A DNA stretch of 64,000 bases, from NCBI RefSeq assembly GCF_014640555.1, contig NZ_BMHE01000001.1, positions 124,001 to 188,000 on the forward strand, written 5' to 3'. The notes under the pieces are model-generated. The model worked only from the letters and a program-made list of their open reading frames with translations, was not told the origin of the DNA and did not search any database. Below, in pieces: positions 45,303 to 54,114 of the stretch. This DNA comes from Paenibacillus marchantiophytorum (lineage in GTDB: Bacteria; Bacillota; Bacilli; Paenibacillales; NBRC-103111). Made by a program: the position numbers and the translations under genes. The stretch's first letter is position 1, and each line of letters begins with the position of its first letter.

Positions 45303-46265
45303 TTAATACAGATGGCAAGCTACAAAATGGTTCGGTTCCACTTCTTTGGTAGGCGGCATCGAATCTGCGCACTTCGCCATCGCTTGCGGACAGCGCGTAC
45401 GGAATGGGCAGCCGCTAGGCGGATTCAACGGACTCGGAACATCACCTTGAAGGATGATGCGCTCACGCGTACGCTCAATTTCCGGATCTGGAATCGGAAT
45501 CGCAGACAGCAACGACTGCGTATAAGGATGCAGCGGTTTGGCATAAAGATCATCCGAAGTTGTTACTTCAACCAAATTGCCCAAATACATTACACCAATG
45601 CGGTCGGAAATGTGCTTCACCATCGCCAAGTCATGCGCGATGAATAAATACGTCAAGCCCATTTCTTTTTGCAGACGTTTGAACAAATTGACCACTTGCG
45701 CTTGAACTGAAACGTCCAATGCCGAGATCGGCTCATCCGCAATAATAAACTTAGGTTCAATCGCAAGCGCGCGGGCAATCCCGATACGTTGGCGTTGGCC
45801 GCCGGAGAACTCATGCGGAAAGCGGTTCGCGTGCTCATCATTCAGACCTACCGCGCGAAGCAGTTCCATCACGCGTTCTTTCCGTTTGGCCCCTTTGTAA
45901 AGACCATGGATGTCGATCCCCTCGGCAATGATGTTGCCTACCGTCATACGCGGGTTCAAGGAAGCGTAAGGATCCTGGAATACCATTTGCATATTGCGGT
46001 TAAAATCCTTTAGCTTCTTGCCTTTCATCTTATGAACGTTCTCGCCGTCGAAGATGACTTCCCCTTCGGTAGCGTCATAGAGATTGATAATCGTCCGACC
46101 AGCGGTAGATTTCCCGCAGCCGGACTCCCCTACAAGACCAAACGTTTCACCGCGGTTGATTTCAATGGAGAAATTGTCAACTGCTTTAAGAATCTTGCCG
46201 TTGCCAAGATTAAAATGCTTCTTCATATTTTTAATTTGGAGAATTGGTTTGTTTAGATTAGACAT
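45303..46265 (-). CDS. oppF: oligopeptide ABC transporter ATP-binding protein OppF
   Basis: A 320-residue ATPase with Walker A GESGCGKST (about 42-50), signature FSGGQRQRIGIARAL (about 153-167), Walker B FIIADEPISALD (about 174-185), and the C-terminal oligopeptide-transporter extension with cysteines (GCPFRTRCPQAMAKC) that binds an iron-sulfur cluster in some Opp ATPases. It pairs with OppD. Last gene of the operon; overlaps oppD by 8 bp. Confidence 0.93.
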   Translation of the reverse strand: MSNLNKPILQIKNMKKHFNLGNGKILKAVDNFSIEINRGETFGLVGESGCGKSTAGRTIINLYDATEGEVIFDGENVHKMKGKKLKDFNRNMQMVFQDPYASLNPRMTVGNIIAEGIDIHGLYKGAKRKERVMELLRAVGLNDEHANRFPHEFSGGQRQRIGIARALAIEPKFIIADEPISALDVSVQAQVVNLFKRLQKEMGLTYLFIAHDLAMVKHISDRIGVMYLGNLVEVTTSDDLYAKPLHPYTQSLLSAIPIPDPEIERTRERIILQGDVPSPLNPPSGCPFRTRCPQAMAKCADSMPPTKEVEPNHFVACHLY

Positions 46266-47295
46266 GTTGATGACCTCCCACTCCTACAGGACGTTCAACT
46301 TTCGGTGCATCCGGGTGCAGCAGCCAACATGCCGAACTATGTGTCTCCGAAAGCGTCGTATGTTCCGGATCCTCTTCCAAGCAATGATTCATGGCATATG
46401 GACATCTGGCTGCAAAAGCACACCCTTTTGGAGGTGCGAATAGATCTGGCGGCGTGCCTGGAATCGGAACAAGCTCATCATTGCTATTCGTATCCAAACG
46501 AGGCACCGAGCGAAGCAAGCCCCACGTATACGGATGTTGTGGATCGTAGAAAATTTCATCTACAGTCCCTTGCTCGACAATTTTACCTGCATACATCACG
46601 ACAACTCTTCTAGCCATATCAGCTACAACACCGAGATCATGAGTAATTAATATAATGGAAGAATCCGTTTTCTCGGAAATCGTCTTCATCAAATCAATGA
46701 TCTGAGCTTGAATCGTAACATCCAAAGCTGTTGTTGGCTCATCTGCGATAAGCAGCTTAGGTGAACAAGCCAGCGCGATGGCAATCATCACACGTTGACG
46801 CATTCCGCCGGAAAGCTCATGCGGATATTGATGAATACGCCCCTCTGGCGAGTTGATGCCCACCAGTTTGAGGATCTCGATCGCTTTCTCCATTGCCGCT
46901 TTCTTTCTCAAACCTTCGTGTTTGATCAAGCCTTCTGTAATTTGATCGCCGACTTTCATCGTCGGGTTCAGAGACGTCATCGGATCTTGGAAAATCATTC
47001 CGATTTCGGAACCGCGAATCTTCTCCATTTGTTTATTGGAAAGTTTGGTAATGTCCATTTTCCCATCAAACAGGATAGAACCGCTTTTTATATAGCTAGG
47101 CGGAGTAGGAATTAAACGCATGAGCGTTTGTGCCGTAACGGATTTCCCGCAGCCGGACTCACCTACAATCGCCAACACTTCACCTTTTTTCAAAGAAAAA
47201 GATACGCCGCGAACAGCTTGAACTTCCCCCGCATACGTTTGGAAAGAAACTCGCAAATCTTTAACTTCAAGCAAATTGTCTTTGATGCTCATCAT
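46258..47295 (-). CDS. oppD: oligopeptide ABC transporter ATP-binding protein OppD
   Basis: A 345-residue ATPase with Walker A GESGCGKSV (about 44-52), signature LSGGMRQRVMIAIAL (about 160-174), Walker B LLIADEPTTALD (about 181-192), and a C-terminal extension with GCAFAARCPYAMNHC. It forms the NBD pair with OppF. Cys-rich extensions in both ATPases are typical of the OppD/DppD family. GAAGGGGTGA precedes the start. Confidence 0.93.
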   Translation of the reverse strand: MMSIKDNLLEVKDLRVSFQTYAGEVQAVRGVSFSLKKGEVLAIVGESGCGKSVTAQTLMRLIPTPPSYIKSGSILFDGKMDITKLSNKQMEKIRGSEIGMIFQDPMTSLNPTMKVGDQITEGLIKHEGLRKKAAMEKAIEILKLVGINSPEGRIHQYPHELSGGMRQRVMIAIALACSPKLLIADEPTTALDVTIQAQIIDLMKTISEKTDSSIILITHDLGVVADMARRVVVMYAGKIVEQGTVDEIFYDPQHPYTWGLLRSVPRLDTNSNDELVPIPGTPPDLFAPPKGCAFAARCPYAMNHCLEEDPEHTTLSETHSSACWLLHPDAPKVERPVGVGGHQHV

Positions 47296-47308
47296 TATTC
47301 ACCCCTTC

Positions 47309-48241
47309 TTACTTGCGCATTTTTGGATCAAGCGCGTCGCGAAGCCCGTCGCCCAGCGTATTGAAGCTGATTAGGATCAAACTGAAAATCGCCGTTGGAA
47401 TAAGCAAGCGATATGCGTATAAACGGATCACGTTTGCTCCATCAGATAACAAATTGCCGAGTGAGGCCAGCGGCGGTCTGACACCAAGTCCAATAAAGCT
47501 TAGGAAAGCTTCCGTAAAGATCGCCGAAGGTACAACGAACGTAATCTGTACGATAATGATTCCCAGTGCATTCGGGATCAGACTGCGCATGATGATTCTC
47601 ATCGGAGAAGCACCTAATGTACGGGAAGCAAGTACGAATTCCTGCTCTTTCAGTGTAAGCATCTGACCGCGCACTAAGCGCGCCATCGGCACCCACCCTG
47701 TAATACTATAAGCCAAGATAATCGAGGAAATTCCTGAACCAATTACCATGATCAAAAGAATGGCGATCAGCAAAAATGGAATCGCATAGACAATCTCGAT
47801 GGCACGCTGCATGAACTCATCAACTTTACCGCCATAGTAGGCAGAAATCCCGCCATAGATAACGCCGACCACTAAATCAATCAAAGCAGCCGTAATACCA
47901 ATGAAAAGGGAGATTCGCGTACCGATCCAGACACGCGTCCATAAATCGCGACCGAAATCATCTGTTCCAAACCAATGATCAGCACTTGGCCAAGCATTTT
48001 TCAACTTCAAATTCTGCGTCTGATAATCATAGCTTGAGACCAGAGGTGCAATAACCGATAACAGGATTAATGCTACCAATATAATTAAGCCAGCCATAGC
48101 CAGTCTATTTTTCTTAAGTCGTCTCCATGCGTCCTGCCAATAATTGAGCGAAGGTCTTACAATTCTATCGCCAGCTATAGATTTATTTGATACGGGAGCA
48201 AACTTGAAGTTAGCCTCTGATGTGTCATTTGGAGTTTGCAT
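47309..48241 (-). CDS. oppC: oligopeptide ABC transporter permease OppC
   Basis: A 310-residue inner-membrane permease with an N-terminal cytosolic tail, an OppC_N anchor helix (about 47-70), a periplasmic loop (YDYQTQNLKLKNAWPSADHWFGTDDFGRDLWTRV, typical of OppC/DppC, about 72-104) and the BPD_transp_1 domain (about 110-305). The EAA loop is ASRTLGASPMRIIMRSLIPN near residue 205. It is 3 bp from oppB. Confidence 0.93.
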   Translation of the reverse strand: MQTPNDTSEANFKFAPVSNKSIAGDRIVRPSLNYWQDAWRRLKKNRLAMAGLIILVALILLSVIAPLVSSYDYQTQNLKLKNAWPSADHWFGTDDFGRDLWTRVWIGTRISLFIGITAALIDLVVGVIYGGISAYYGGKVDEFMQRAIEIVYAIPFLLIAILLIMVIGSGISSIILAYSITGWVPMARLVRGQMLTLKEQEFVLASRTLGASPMRIIMRSLIPNALGIIIVQITFVVPSAIFTEAFLSFIGLGVRPPLASLGNLLSDGANVIRLYAYRLLIPTAIFSLILISFNTLGDGLRDALDPKMRK

Positions 48242-48244
48242 GCG

Positions 48245-49177
48245 TTATTTCCCGCCTTTCCCAAGACGAATTCTAGGGTCTACAAAGCCATACACAATGT
48301 CTGTGATGAAGATTACCAAAATAAGGATGGCCGAATAGAAAATAGTTAATCCAGAAATCATGGTGTAATCATTGGAATAAACCGATGAAACAAAGTGTTT
48401 ACCCAAACCTGGCACCGAGAAAATTTGTTCTACCACGAGCGTGCCTGTGATGACGTTTACAAATATTGGGCCGATAATCGTGATAACCGGTAAGATCGCA
48501 TTGCGAATCGTATGCTTTACAACGACTGAAAAGTTGGTTAACCCTTTCGATTTCGCTGTTTTGATGTAGTCTTGATTCAGTACATCCAGCATGGAGGTAC
48601 GCATTAAACGGGCCAGAATCGCAATCGTACCGAAGGATAACGCGAGTGACGGTAAGATCACATATTTGGGACCTTTCCATAAACCAGCGGGAAGTATGCC
48701 CCATTTGACCCCAACATAATAGGATAAAAGCGGTCCTAATACGAAGGATGGAATGGATACACCCAAAATAGCAATGAACATGGCTGTATAATCGCCTGCC
48801 TTATTATGTTTCAAGGCTGCAATAATACCAAGCGTCAAACCAACCACGATGGCAATAACAATGGCAATCAAGCCAAGTTTAAGGGAAGACGGGAATGCTT
48901 GCTTGATGATATCCGTAACTTTGTGAGCAGGAAATTGAAAGGAAGCTCCTAGATCGCCATGGATGATATTATTCATGAAAGTCAAGTACTGTTCCCATAA
49001 TGGCTTATCCAAACCGTACTGCTTCAGCAACATCTCTTTCGTAGCTTTCGGAATCCGTTCAGCGCCTTCTCCAAGTGGATTACCTGGTAAGTTTTTCATC
49101 AATACGAATGTAAATGATGCAATTAGCCATAACGTGATAAGCGCATATAAGAAACGGCGAAGAATGAACTTAACCAT
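48245..49177 (-). CDS. oppB: oligopeptide ABC transporter permease OppB
   Basis: A 310-residue permease with the OppB/DppB N-terminus (MVKFILRRFLYALITLWLI), six membrane segments and the EAA-type loop KSKGLTNFSVVVKHTIRNA around residues 210-228 that docks on the ATPases. TAAAGGAGGAGC precedes the start. It is separated from oppA by a strong hairpin, a common way to make the binding protein in excess over the membrane subunits. Confidence 0.93.
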   Translation of the reverse strand: MVKFILRRFLYALITLWLIASFTFVLMKNLPGNPLGEGAERIPKATKEMLLKQYGLDKPLWEQYLTFMNNIIHGDLGASFQFPAHKVTDIIKQAFPSSLKLGLIAIVIAIVVGLTLGIIAALKHNKAGDYTAMFIAILGVSIPSFVLGPLLSYYVGVKWGILPAGLWKGPKYVILPSLALSFGTIAILARLMRTSMLDVLNQDYIKTAKSKGLTNFSVVVKHTIRNAILPVITIIGPIFVNVITGTLVVEQIFSVPGLGKHFVSSVYSNDYTMISGLTIFYSAILILVIFITDIVYGFVDPRIRLGKGGK

Positions 49178-49209
49178 ATTGCTCCTCCTTTATTAAAATT
49201 AACAGTCGA

Positions 49210-49262
49210 GAAATTTAGAAGAGGCCGCTCCCACGAGGTGCGAACGGCCTCTTCTTGACAAG
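49210..49262 (-). terminator. hairpin between oppA and oppB (partial terminator/attenuator)
   Basis: Minus strand AGAAGAGGCCG (49245-49255) pairs with CGGCCTCTTCT (49217-49227). The following sequence AAATTTC is not a strong T run, so read-through to oppB is expected, and the stem may protect oppA mRNA. Confidence 0.7.
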
Positions 49263-49283
49263 ACTTGCTATTCAAAACTTAAC

Positions 49284-50966
49284 TTACTTGATAGTAGCCC
49301 ATTTCAATTCCCACTCTTGTCCGAAGGCAGGCAGGATCAGACCAGTAACATTTTCTTTCTTCAAGTAAGCACGAGTACGGAAGTACAGCGGCGCTACACC
49401 TTGATCATCCATCAAAATTTTCTCAGCATCGATCAATGCTTTGGAACGCTTGGAAGCATCAACTTCTGTTTGAGCGGATTTAATCAATTTATCGTATTCT
49501 GGATTGCTGTAGTCACCTTCGTCAAATTCTCCGCCAGATACCCACATATCCAAGAACGTCATTGGATCGTTGTAATCAGCACCCCATAGGGACAATACGA
49601 TATCGAAATCTTTTTTGGAGGAAAGCTCGATGCGCAGAGCATGTGGAACTGGGTTCGCTACAGCATCATAACCAAGGTTTTGTTTCCATTGCGCCAAAAT
49701 GAACTCGAGTGATTTTTTCGCAGTTTCTGTATCATCTGCATTCACTTTCATTTTTGGAAGCTCAGTTAAGCCTAGTTCTTTCAAACCTTCAGCAAGCAAT
49801 TGTTTGGCTTTCGCCGCGTCGAACTTAGGTTGTGTTTCACCAGCAGATTTACGGAAATCTCCGCCAGCGCCGTCAGAAGTACCACCAGGTACTAGACCTG
49901 TGGAAGCAACGGAGCCGTTAGCAAGAACTGTATCTACATAAGCTTGACGGTCAATCGCCAGACCTAATGCTTGACGAATCTTCTTGTTGCCTAGAGCTGG
50001 AACTTTTTTCGTTTGGTACATCAAGTAGGAGTTCGTCAACTCTGGTTTAGGCAGGTTGTCAGGTTTACCTTTGTAAAGCTTCAGTTGATCGCGGTTGATT
50101 TCTGTCAAATCAGCTGCATCTGTTTCATATAAGTTAAGACCTGTATTGGAATCTTTAACGATGTTAGCTGTAACTTTGGTAAGCTTCACGTTAGCCGCAT
50201 CCCAATATTTATCGTTTTTAACAAGTTCAAGCGTTTGACCGTGATCCCATTTGCTCAGAACGAACGGACCCGCACCAATTACTTTATCAACCTCAGCGCC
50301 GTATTTATCACCGGTTTTCGTAACGAAATCTTCTCTTTGCGGGAAGAATGTTGCGAAAGCAAGCAATTGTGTAAAGAACGCTACCGGTTTTTCAAGTTTA
50401 ATTTCAAGTTGTTTATCATTGATTGCTTTTACACCAAGAGCATCTTGCGCTGCTTTGATTTCATCCGGTGTTTTTGCTTTCGTAACAGCTTCTCCACCTT
50501 TAATCCATGCAACGATGAAGCTGTATTGAGCTTTAGTATTAGGATCAAGAGTACGTTTGAAAGAATAAACGAAATCCTGTGCTTTAACAGGTTGTCCATC
50601 GGACCAGTTCGCATTGTCACGAATATCGAAAGTGTATGTCAAACCATCAGCTGAAATTTTAGGGAAATCTTTGGCAAGTGCTGGACTCGCTTTACCATCT
50701 TTATCTGTACGATAAAGTCCTTCGTTAAATGCGCCAAGGAATGTGAACGCTGCATTCGCCGTTGTTTTGGAGCTATCCATTACAGGCGGCTCAGCTGTAA
50801 AGTTAATTTTCAGCTCTTGTGGTTTGTTGGATGCTGGAGCTGCTGTACCTTTTGTATCCCCAGTAGGAGATGTTGAAGGACTTTCCTCACTTTTCGCACA
50901 ACCAATTGCTACGCTACCCATCAGGGTTAATGCTACTGCTGTTGAAACCCACTTTGTCGCTTTCAT
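49284..50966 (-). CDS. oppA: oligopeptide-binding lipoprotein OppA
   Basis: Extracellular peptide-binding protein (SBP family 5), 560 residues. Signal peptide with lipobox VAIGC (C23), a Ser/Thr/Pro linker (about 27-48), then the binding domain (about 50-555; GLYRTDKDGKASPALAKDFP, FSFKRTLDPN-type YSFKRTLDPNTKAQYSFIVAWI). Related proteins import oligopeptides, including signalling peptides that control sporulation in Bacillus. Specificity cannot be read from the sequence. GAGGAGG precedes the ATG. Confidence 0.94.
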   Translation of the reverse strand: MKATKWVSTAVALTLMGSVAIGCAKSEESPSTSPTGDTKGTAAPASNKPQELKINFTAEPPVMDSSKTTANAAFTFLGAFNEGLYRTDKDGKASPALAKDFPKISADGLTYTFDIRDNANWSDGQPVKAQDFVYSFKRTLDPNTKAQYSFIVAWIKGGEAVTKAKTPDEIKAAQDALGVKAINDKQLEIKLEKPVAFFTQLLAFATFFPQREDFVTKTGDKYGAEVDKVIGAGPFVLSKWDHGQTLELVKNDKYWDAANVKLTKVTANIVKDSNTGLNLYETDAADLTEINRDQLKLYKGKPDNLPKPELTNSYLMYQTKKVPALGNKKIRQALGLAIDRQAYVDTVLANGSVASTGLVPGGTSDGAGGDFRKSAGETQPKFDAAKAKQLLAEGLKELGLTELPKMKVNADDTETAKKSLEFILAQWKQNLGYDAVANPVPHALRIELSSKKDFDIVLSLWGADYNDPMTFLDMWVSGGEFDEGDYSNPEYDKLIKSAQTEVDASKRSKALIDAEKILMDDQGVAPLYFRTRAYLKKENVTGLILPAFGQEWELKWATIK

Positions 50967-51366
50967 AAAATTCCTCCTCTAAAATTATGTATGTCTAGAC
51001 ATCTATGGTTAGGTGTTTCGATAGGTTTACTCACATAAACATCACACCATTTACCAACTCCACCATGTAACCGCTTCATCAATGTTATAATATGTCACTC
51101 AAATCTATGGTAAAAAAATTTACTAGAGTCTACGCAAGGAATTATAACATATAACCAAACTTTGTCCACAATTAATTTACCTTTGGAAGAATAATGTTAT
51201 AATAAAAGAATGAGAAAAAGTGTCTCACGGTTTCTAATTATACAACCATCGGTCAATAAAATCTAGACGAATTTCATTGTTATTTTCTACAAAACTGAAA
51301 TAAATATTACAAAATATTAATAAAAAAAAGAATTTTTCTTGCGATTCCGGCATATCAAACAACTTG
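50967..51366. other. AT-rich intergenic region: oppA promoter and 5' leader
   Basis: About 400 bp. It holds the oppA promoter (51141-51168), a roughly 165-nt oppA leader with a 12-bp perfect palindrome ATGTCTAGACAT at 50993-51004 just before the ribosome site, and AT-rich DNA with a weak hairpin (AAGAA-AAA-TTCTT then T run, 51323-51340) that may terminate the DUF3397 transcript. No gene seen. Confidence 0.6.
51141..51168 (-). promoter_or_regulatory. SigA promoter of the opp operon
   Basis: Minus strand TGGACA (51163-51168), a 16-bp spacer ending TGT and a perfect TATAAT (51141-51146), giving an extended -10. Confidence 0.8.
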
Positions 51367-51768
51367 CTACGTCGAAAAAATGTAATTTTTTCCGACGTGC
51401 AAAAAAAACAACAGGATATACAAGGCCGATAATCCCAGAAAACCTAATCTCCAAACGACCCTGCTCACCCTCAATAAATCGGTTTGTCCTTTCATATGGG
51501 TTTGATAACCTCCAATAACGCCGAAAGCAATTAGCAGCACTAGGGTAATCAACCAAAAGCCAAAATGGGTATGAAACAGCTTATTCCACATGACTGAGAC
51601 AGAGCCAAGTAAAAATAGGGTTGTAACATCCATCGTGAGTCTCGTTGTCATTTTTTTGTCACGCAGAAAAACATAAACCAAAAACCACAGTAGCGCAAAC
51701 GTAATAAAAGGCGCCACTGTCAATACAGCATATAAGTTCAAAAACCAACTGGCTATTAGGTTCCACAT
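51367..51768 (-). CDS. DUF3397 membrane protein
   Basis: A 133-residue integral membrane protein with four hydrophobic segments (about 14-33, 45-63, 68-88, 107-127) and charged loops, matching the DUF3397 family found near the dcw/panE region in Paenibacillus and Bacillus. ATG at 51768 has GAAGGTG 6 bases upstream; an in-frame GTG 9 bases earlier overlaps that ribosome site. It starts 13 bp after the panE stop, so the two are probably co-transcribed. Function is unknown. Confidence 0.8.
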   Translation of the reverse strand: MWNLIASWFLNLYAVLTVAPFITFALLWFLVYVFLRDKKMTTRLTMDVTTLFLLGSVSVMWNKLFHTHFGFWLITLVLLIAFGVIGGYQTHMKGQTDLLRVSRVVWRLGFLGLSALYILLFFLHVGKNYIFST

Positions 51769-51781
51769 AGTAATCACCTTC

Positions 51782-52735
51782 TTATTCTAGAGCTTTAACG
51801 AGAAGATACACGGTCTCGTGCGTTGGAAGCTTCATATTCAGCTTATTCGCTATTGCCAATAAGCTTCCGTTAATACGATCTATTTCCGTAGGTCGGGAAT
51901 TCTCAATATCTTGCAGCATCGATGAATGATTTTGACTTGTAGCTGTGCAGACTCCCAGCAAACTTTCCCACAAGCGATCTGGAAGCGCTACGCCTTGTGC
52001 TAGGGCCACAGCATATGCTTCTTGATACAATGCTTCCATCAAAGACATCGACGAAGTCGTGTTCAGCAATTCACCATTCGTCACGCGCATAATAGCCGTA
52101 AGCGGATTGATAACAGCATTGATAATCAGCTTGCTCCATATTCTTACATCCATGTTCTTCGACATCTCCGATTGAAATCCTGCCTTCCCAAGCAGTTCTA
52201 CTAACAAAAAATGTGCAGAAGGATCTATTTCTTCAGAATGCTGCATGGACCCTATGTAGGTTACGCCATGACCCGTATGCGAAACCCGTGTGAACCCATC
52301 TCGTCTTGCCCCTTCCGTAGTCACAGCGAGCAGCAAGCGATGCGAATCAATCACTTCACCCAGCTTCTCTTCATGACCCATCCCATTTTGAAAACAGAGT
52401 AGATAAGTCCGCTCATCCATGTGATTATCCAGGTAATCCACAAGCTCTTTCGTAATCGCAGGCTGTTTCACCATAAGAAAGATATAATCATAAGGTTTTG
52501 AGTTTGTGGCAACTGCCGCTTTTTGTTCTTCTTCTATAAAATAGCCAAATTCAAGGCTCTCATTTTGTTTTAGTTTTTGACATCCATCTGCGTCATTGAA
52601 TTCAAGCCCCTGCCCAGCCAACTCCCCAGCTTGTTCTCTTGTCCTCGTAATTACCGTTAGTCGTTCACAATAGGCCGCCAGCTTCGCGGCAAACAACAGT
52701 CCCAAAGAACCCGCTCCGACAATCATTATACGCAT
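51782..52735 (-). CDS. panE: 2-dehydropantoate 2-reductase family protein
   Basis: A 317-residue ketopantoate reductase-like enzyme with N-terminal NADP-binding GAGSLGLLFAAKL (about 7-19), the middle motif QNGMGHEE (about 121) and the catalytic-lysine region ENMDVRIWSKLIINAVINPLTAI (about 197-217). It would make pantoate for coenzyme A. The position near the dcw cluster matches B. subtilis ylbQ/panE. GAGGGGATG precedes the ATG. Confidence 0.85.
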   Translation of the reverse strand: MRIMIVGAGSLGLLFAAKLAAYCERLTVITRTREQAGELAGQGLEFNDADGCQKLKQNESLEFGYFIEEEQKAAVATNSKPYDYIFLMVKQPAITKELVDYLDNHMDERTYLLCFQNGMGHEEKLGEVIDSHRLLLAVTTEGARRDGFTRVSHTGHGVTYIGSMQHSEEIDPSAHFLLVELLGKAGFQSEMSKNMDVRIWSKLIINAVINPLTAIMRVTNGELLNTTSSMSLMEALYQEAYAVALAQGVALPDRLWESLLGVCTATSQNHSSMLQDIENSRPTEIDRINGSLLAIANKLNMKLPTHETVYLLVKALE

Positions 52736-52767
52736 TTAATCATCCCCTCACAGACCTTATTATACAG

Positions 52768-52811
52768 TAAAAAAGCTTCAGTCCAAGGGTTCACCCTGTT
52801 CCGAAGCTTCT
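52768..52811 (-). terminator. intrinsic terminator of the RsfA/GerR-type gene
   Basis: Minus strand GAAGCTT (52803-52809) with AAGCTTC (52773-52779), inner CAGGGT-GAA-CCCTTG, then TTTTTT. Confidence 0.85.
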
Positions 52812-52846
52812 ATAATTAGGCATATCGTAAAGTTGAAGTTTCCTAA

Positions 52847-53500
52847 CTAGTCTACTCTTTCTAAATTTCCGTTTGCATCCATCTTAAACCGCGGTTTCTC
52901 TTCTTCCGCTTCTTCCACTAAAAAGGCCATCTTGCGCGCTCGATCCATAATTTGAATCAACGCTTTATAATCGTCATTCACGACGCGATAATCCGTTTCA
53001 ACTTCATTTACTTGCTTGTTCAGCTTGTTGTTTTCCCTGCCTAGTCTATCTAACTCATCCTCTTTGTCCTGCAGCTCTTTCTCCAAGCTTTTAATATGTC
53101 GATTCATATCTTGATACGTGCTTCTCCACTGTCGCAAGAACCGAATCACTGCGTCAATCGACAGCGTTTCTTCTGTAAATGATTCTGATTTCCCCTGCGA
53201 TAACTCCGGATTATCCAATAGCCCAATGGAAGCCGAGCCAGAGATGGACACTGCCGCATGCTTCTTGAGCTGCGTTCTCTTTTGACGTTGCGCTTTGGCA
53301 ATTTGTATGGCTGCTTCATATTTCTTTCTTACAAAGCTATTCCAGCGAAATCCACAAGCCGCCGCTGTACGTCCAATGCGTTCTCCAACTTCCTCAAACG
53401 CAGATAATTGTGTGCTGCCTTCTCGTATGTGACGCAGTGTCACTTCCGCTAAGATCAAGTCGTCTTCATCGCTCCAAGCATCTTGTCTAATTGCCGACAT
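52847..53500 (-). CDS. RsfA/GerR-family sporulation transcription regulator
   Basis: A 217-residue regulator with an N-terminal Myb/SANT-like DNA-binding domain (about 1-65: AWSDEDDLILAEVTLRHIREG...CGFRWNSFVRKKY), a linker, and a C-terminal coiled coil (about 130-190). This is the RsfA/YlbO(GerR)/YwfN family. In B. subtilis, ylbO (gerR, a SigE-dependent mother-cell regulator) lies two genes from panE, so this is probably the GerR orthologue, but the family has several paralogues. ATG at 53500 has GGGAGG upstream; an ATG 21 bases earlier lacks one. Confidence 0.8.
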   Translation of the reverse strand: MSAIRQDAWSDEDDLILAEVTLRHIREGSTQLSAFEEVGERIGRTAAACGFRWNSFVRKKYEAAIQIAKAQRQKRTQLKKHAAVSISGSASIGLLDNPELSQGKSESFTEETLSIDAVIRFLRQWRSTYQDMNRHIKSLEKELQDKEDELDRLGRENNKLNKQVNEVETDYRVVNDDYKALIQIMDRARKMAFLVEEAEEEKPRFKMDANGNLERVD

Positions 53501-53818
53501 ATGGTCAAACCTCCCAATCATAATGTACAGATGCAGTTAAAAGAAGAATCAATTCGTAGATAACAGGTATAAATTGATTCGTGCCATTAGTACTATTTCT
53601 ATGCCCGTACTAGAGTTCATAGAATCTATTTGATACTAAATGGTATTGCCAAATTTTTTGACACTCATACATGGGATTCGGATAAAAAGACATACTACTA
53701 CTATCTGATGAAATGTTTTGAATTTCGTCACCGTTTGACGGTTTACACCGCTCAGTTCAAAAGGTATAATGTGTTGTAGTTAAAGTGCAACGTGGTACGA
53801 GAGGGGGATGTAACGAGA
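53501..53818. other. divergent control region between the RsfA/GerR-type gene and the DUF2626 gene
   Basis: 318 bp. Contains a perfect 9-bp inverted repeat GAATCAATT ... AATTGATTC (53546-53554 and 53572-53580) just upstream of the regulator gene and the DUF2626 promoter at 53742-53770. No other gene seen. Confidence 0.6.
53742..53770 (+). promoter_or_regulatory. SigA promoter of the DUF2626 gene
   Basis: TTTACA (53742-53747), a 17-bp spacer and TATAAT (53765-53770), 48 bp before the start codon. Confidence 0.8.
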
Positions 53819-54049
53819 ATGGATCGCATGTTTCGGGTTCTAGGTTTTTGGACACTTGTTATCGCGCTTATGAGCTTAGCAGGCGATATGATACCTATGT
53901 CTCTGATTTTCTTTTTTCAAACAGCCGTATTCGTCATTCTAGGCTATATGCGCTTGTCAGAACGCACTTACATATTGTTGTTCTGGGGATATATGATTAT
54001 TTCCTTCAGCGGCTTTACGTACTGGTCATTTTTCAAAATGTCCATCTAA
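53819..54049 (+). CDS. DUF2626 (YqgY-like) small membrane protein
   Basis: A 76-residue protein with three hydrophobic segments. It begins MDRMFRVLGFWT, which closely matches B. subtilis YqgY (DUF2626). ATG at 53819 is preceded by GAGAGGGGG; longer in-frame starts upstream lack spacing. A bidirectional terminator follows. The family is restricted to Bacillales and has no known function. Confidence 0.85.
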   Translation: MDRMFRVLGFWTLVIALMSLAGDMIPMSLIFFFQTAVFVILGYMRLSERTYILLFWGYMIISFSGFTYWSFFKMSI

Positions 54050-54069
54050 TTCCCACAACCTTAACAACA

Positions 54070-54114
54070 AAGCAAAAAGGTGGACCGCTTAGTCAGCGGC
54101 TCACCTTTTTTTCG
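54070..54114. terminator. bidirectional terminator, DUF2626 gene and methyltransferase
   Basis: AAAAAGGTG (54074-54082) with CACCTTTTT (54102-54110), inner GACCGC/GCGGC, T/A runs on both sides. It overlaps the last codons of the convergent methyltransferase. Confidence 0.85.
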
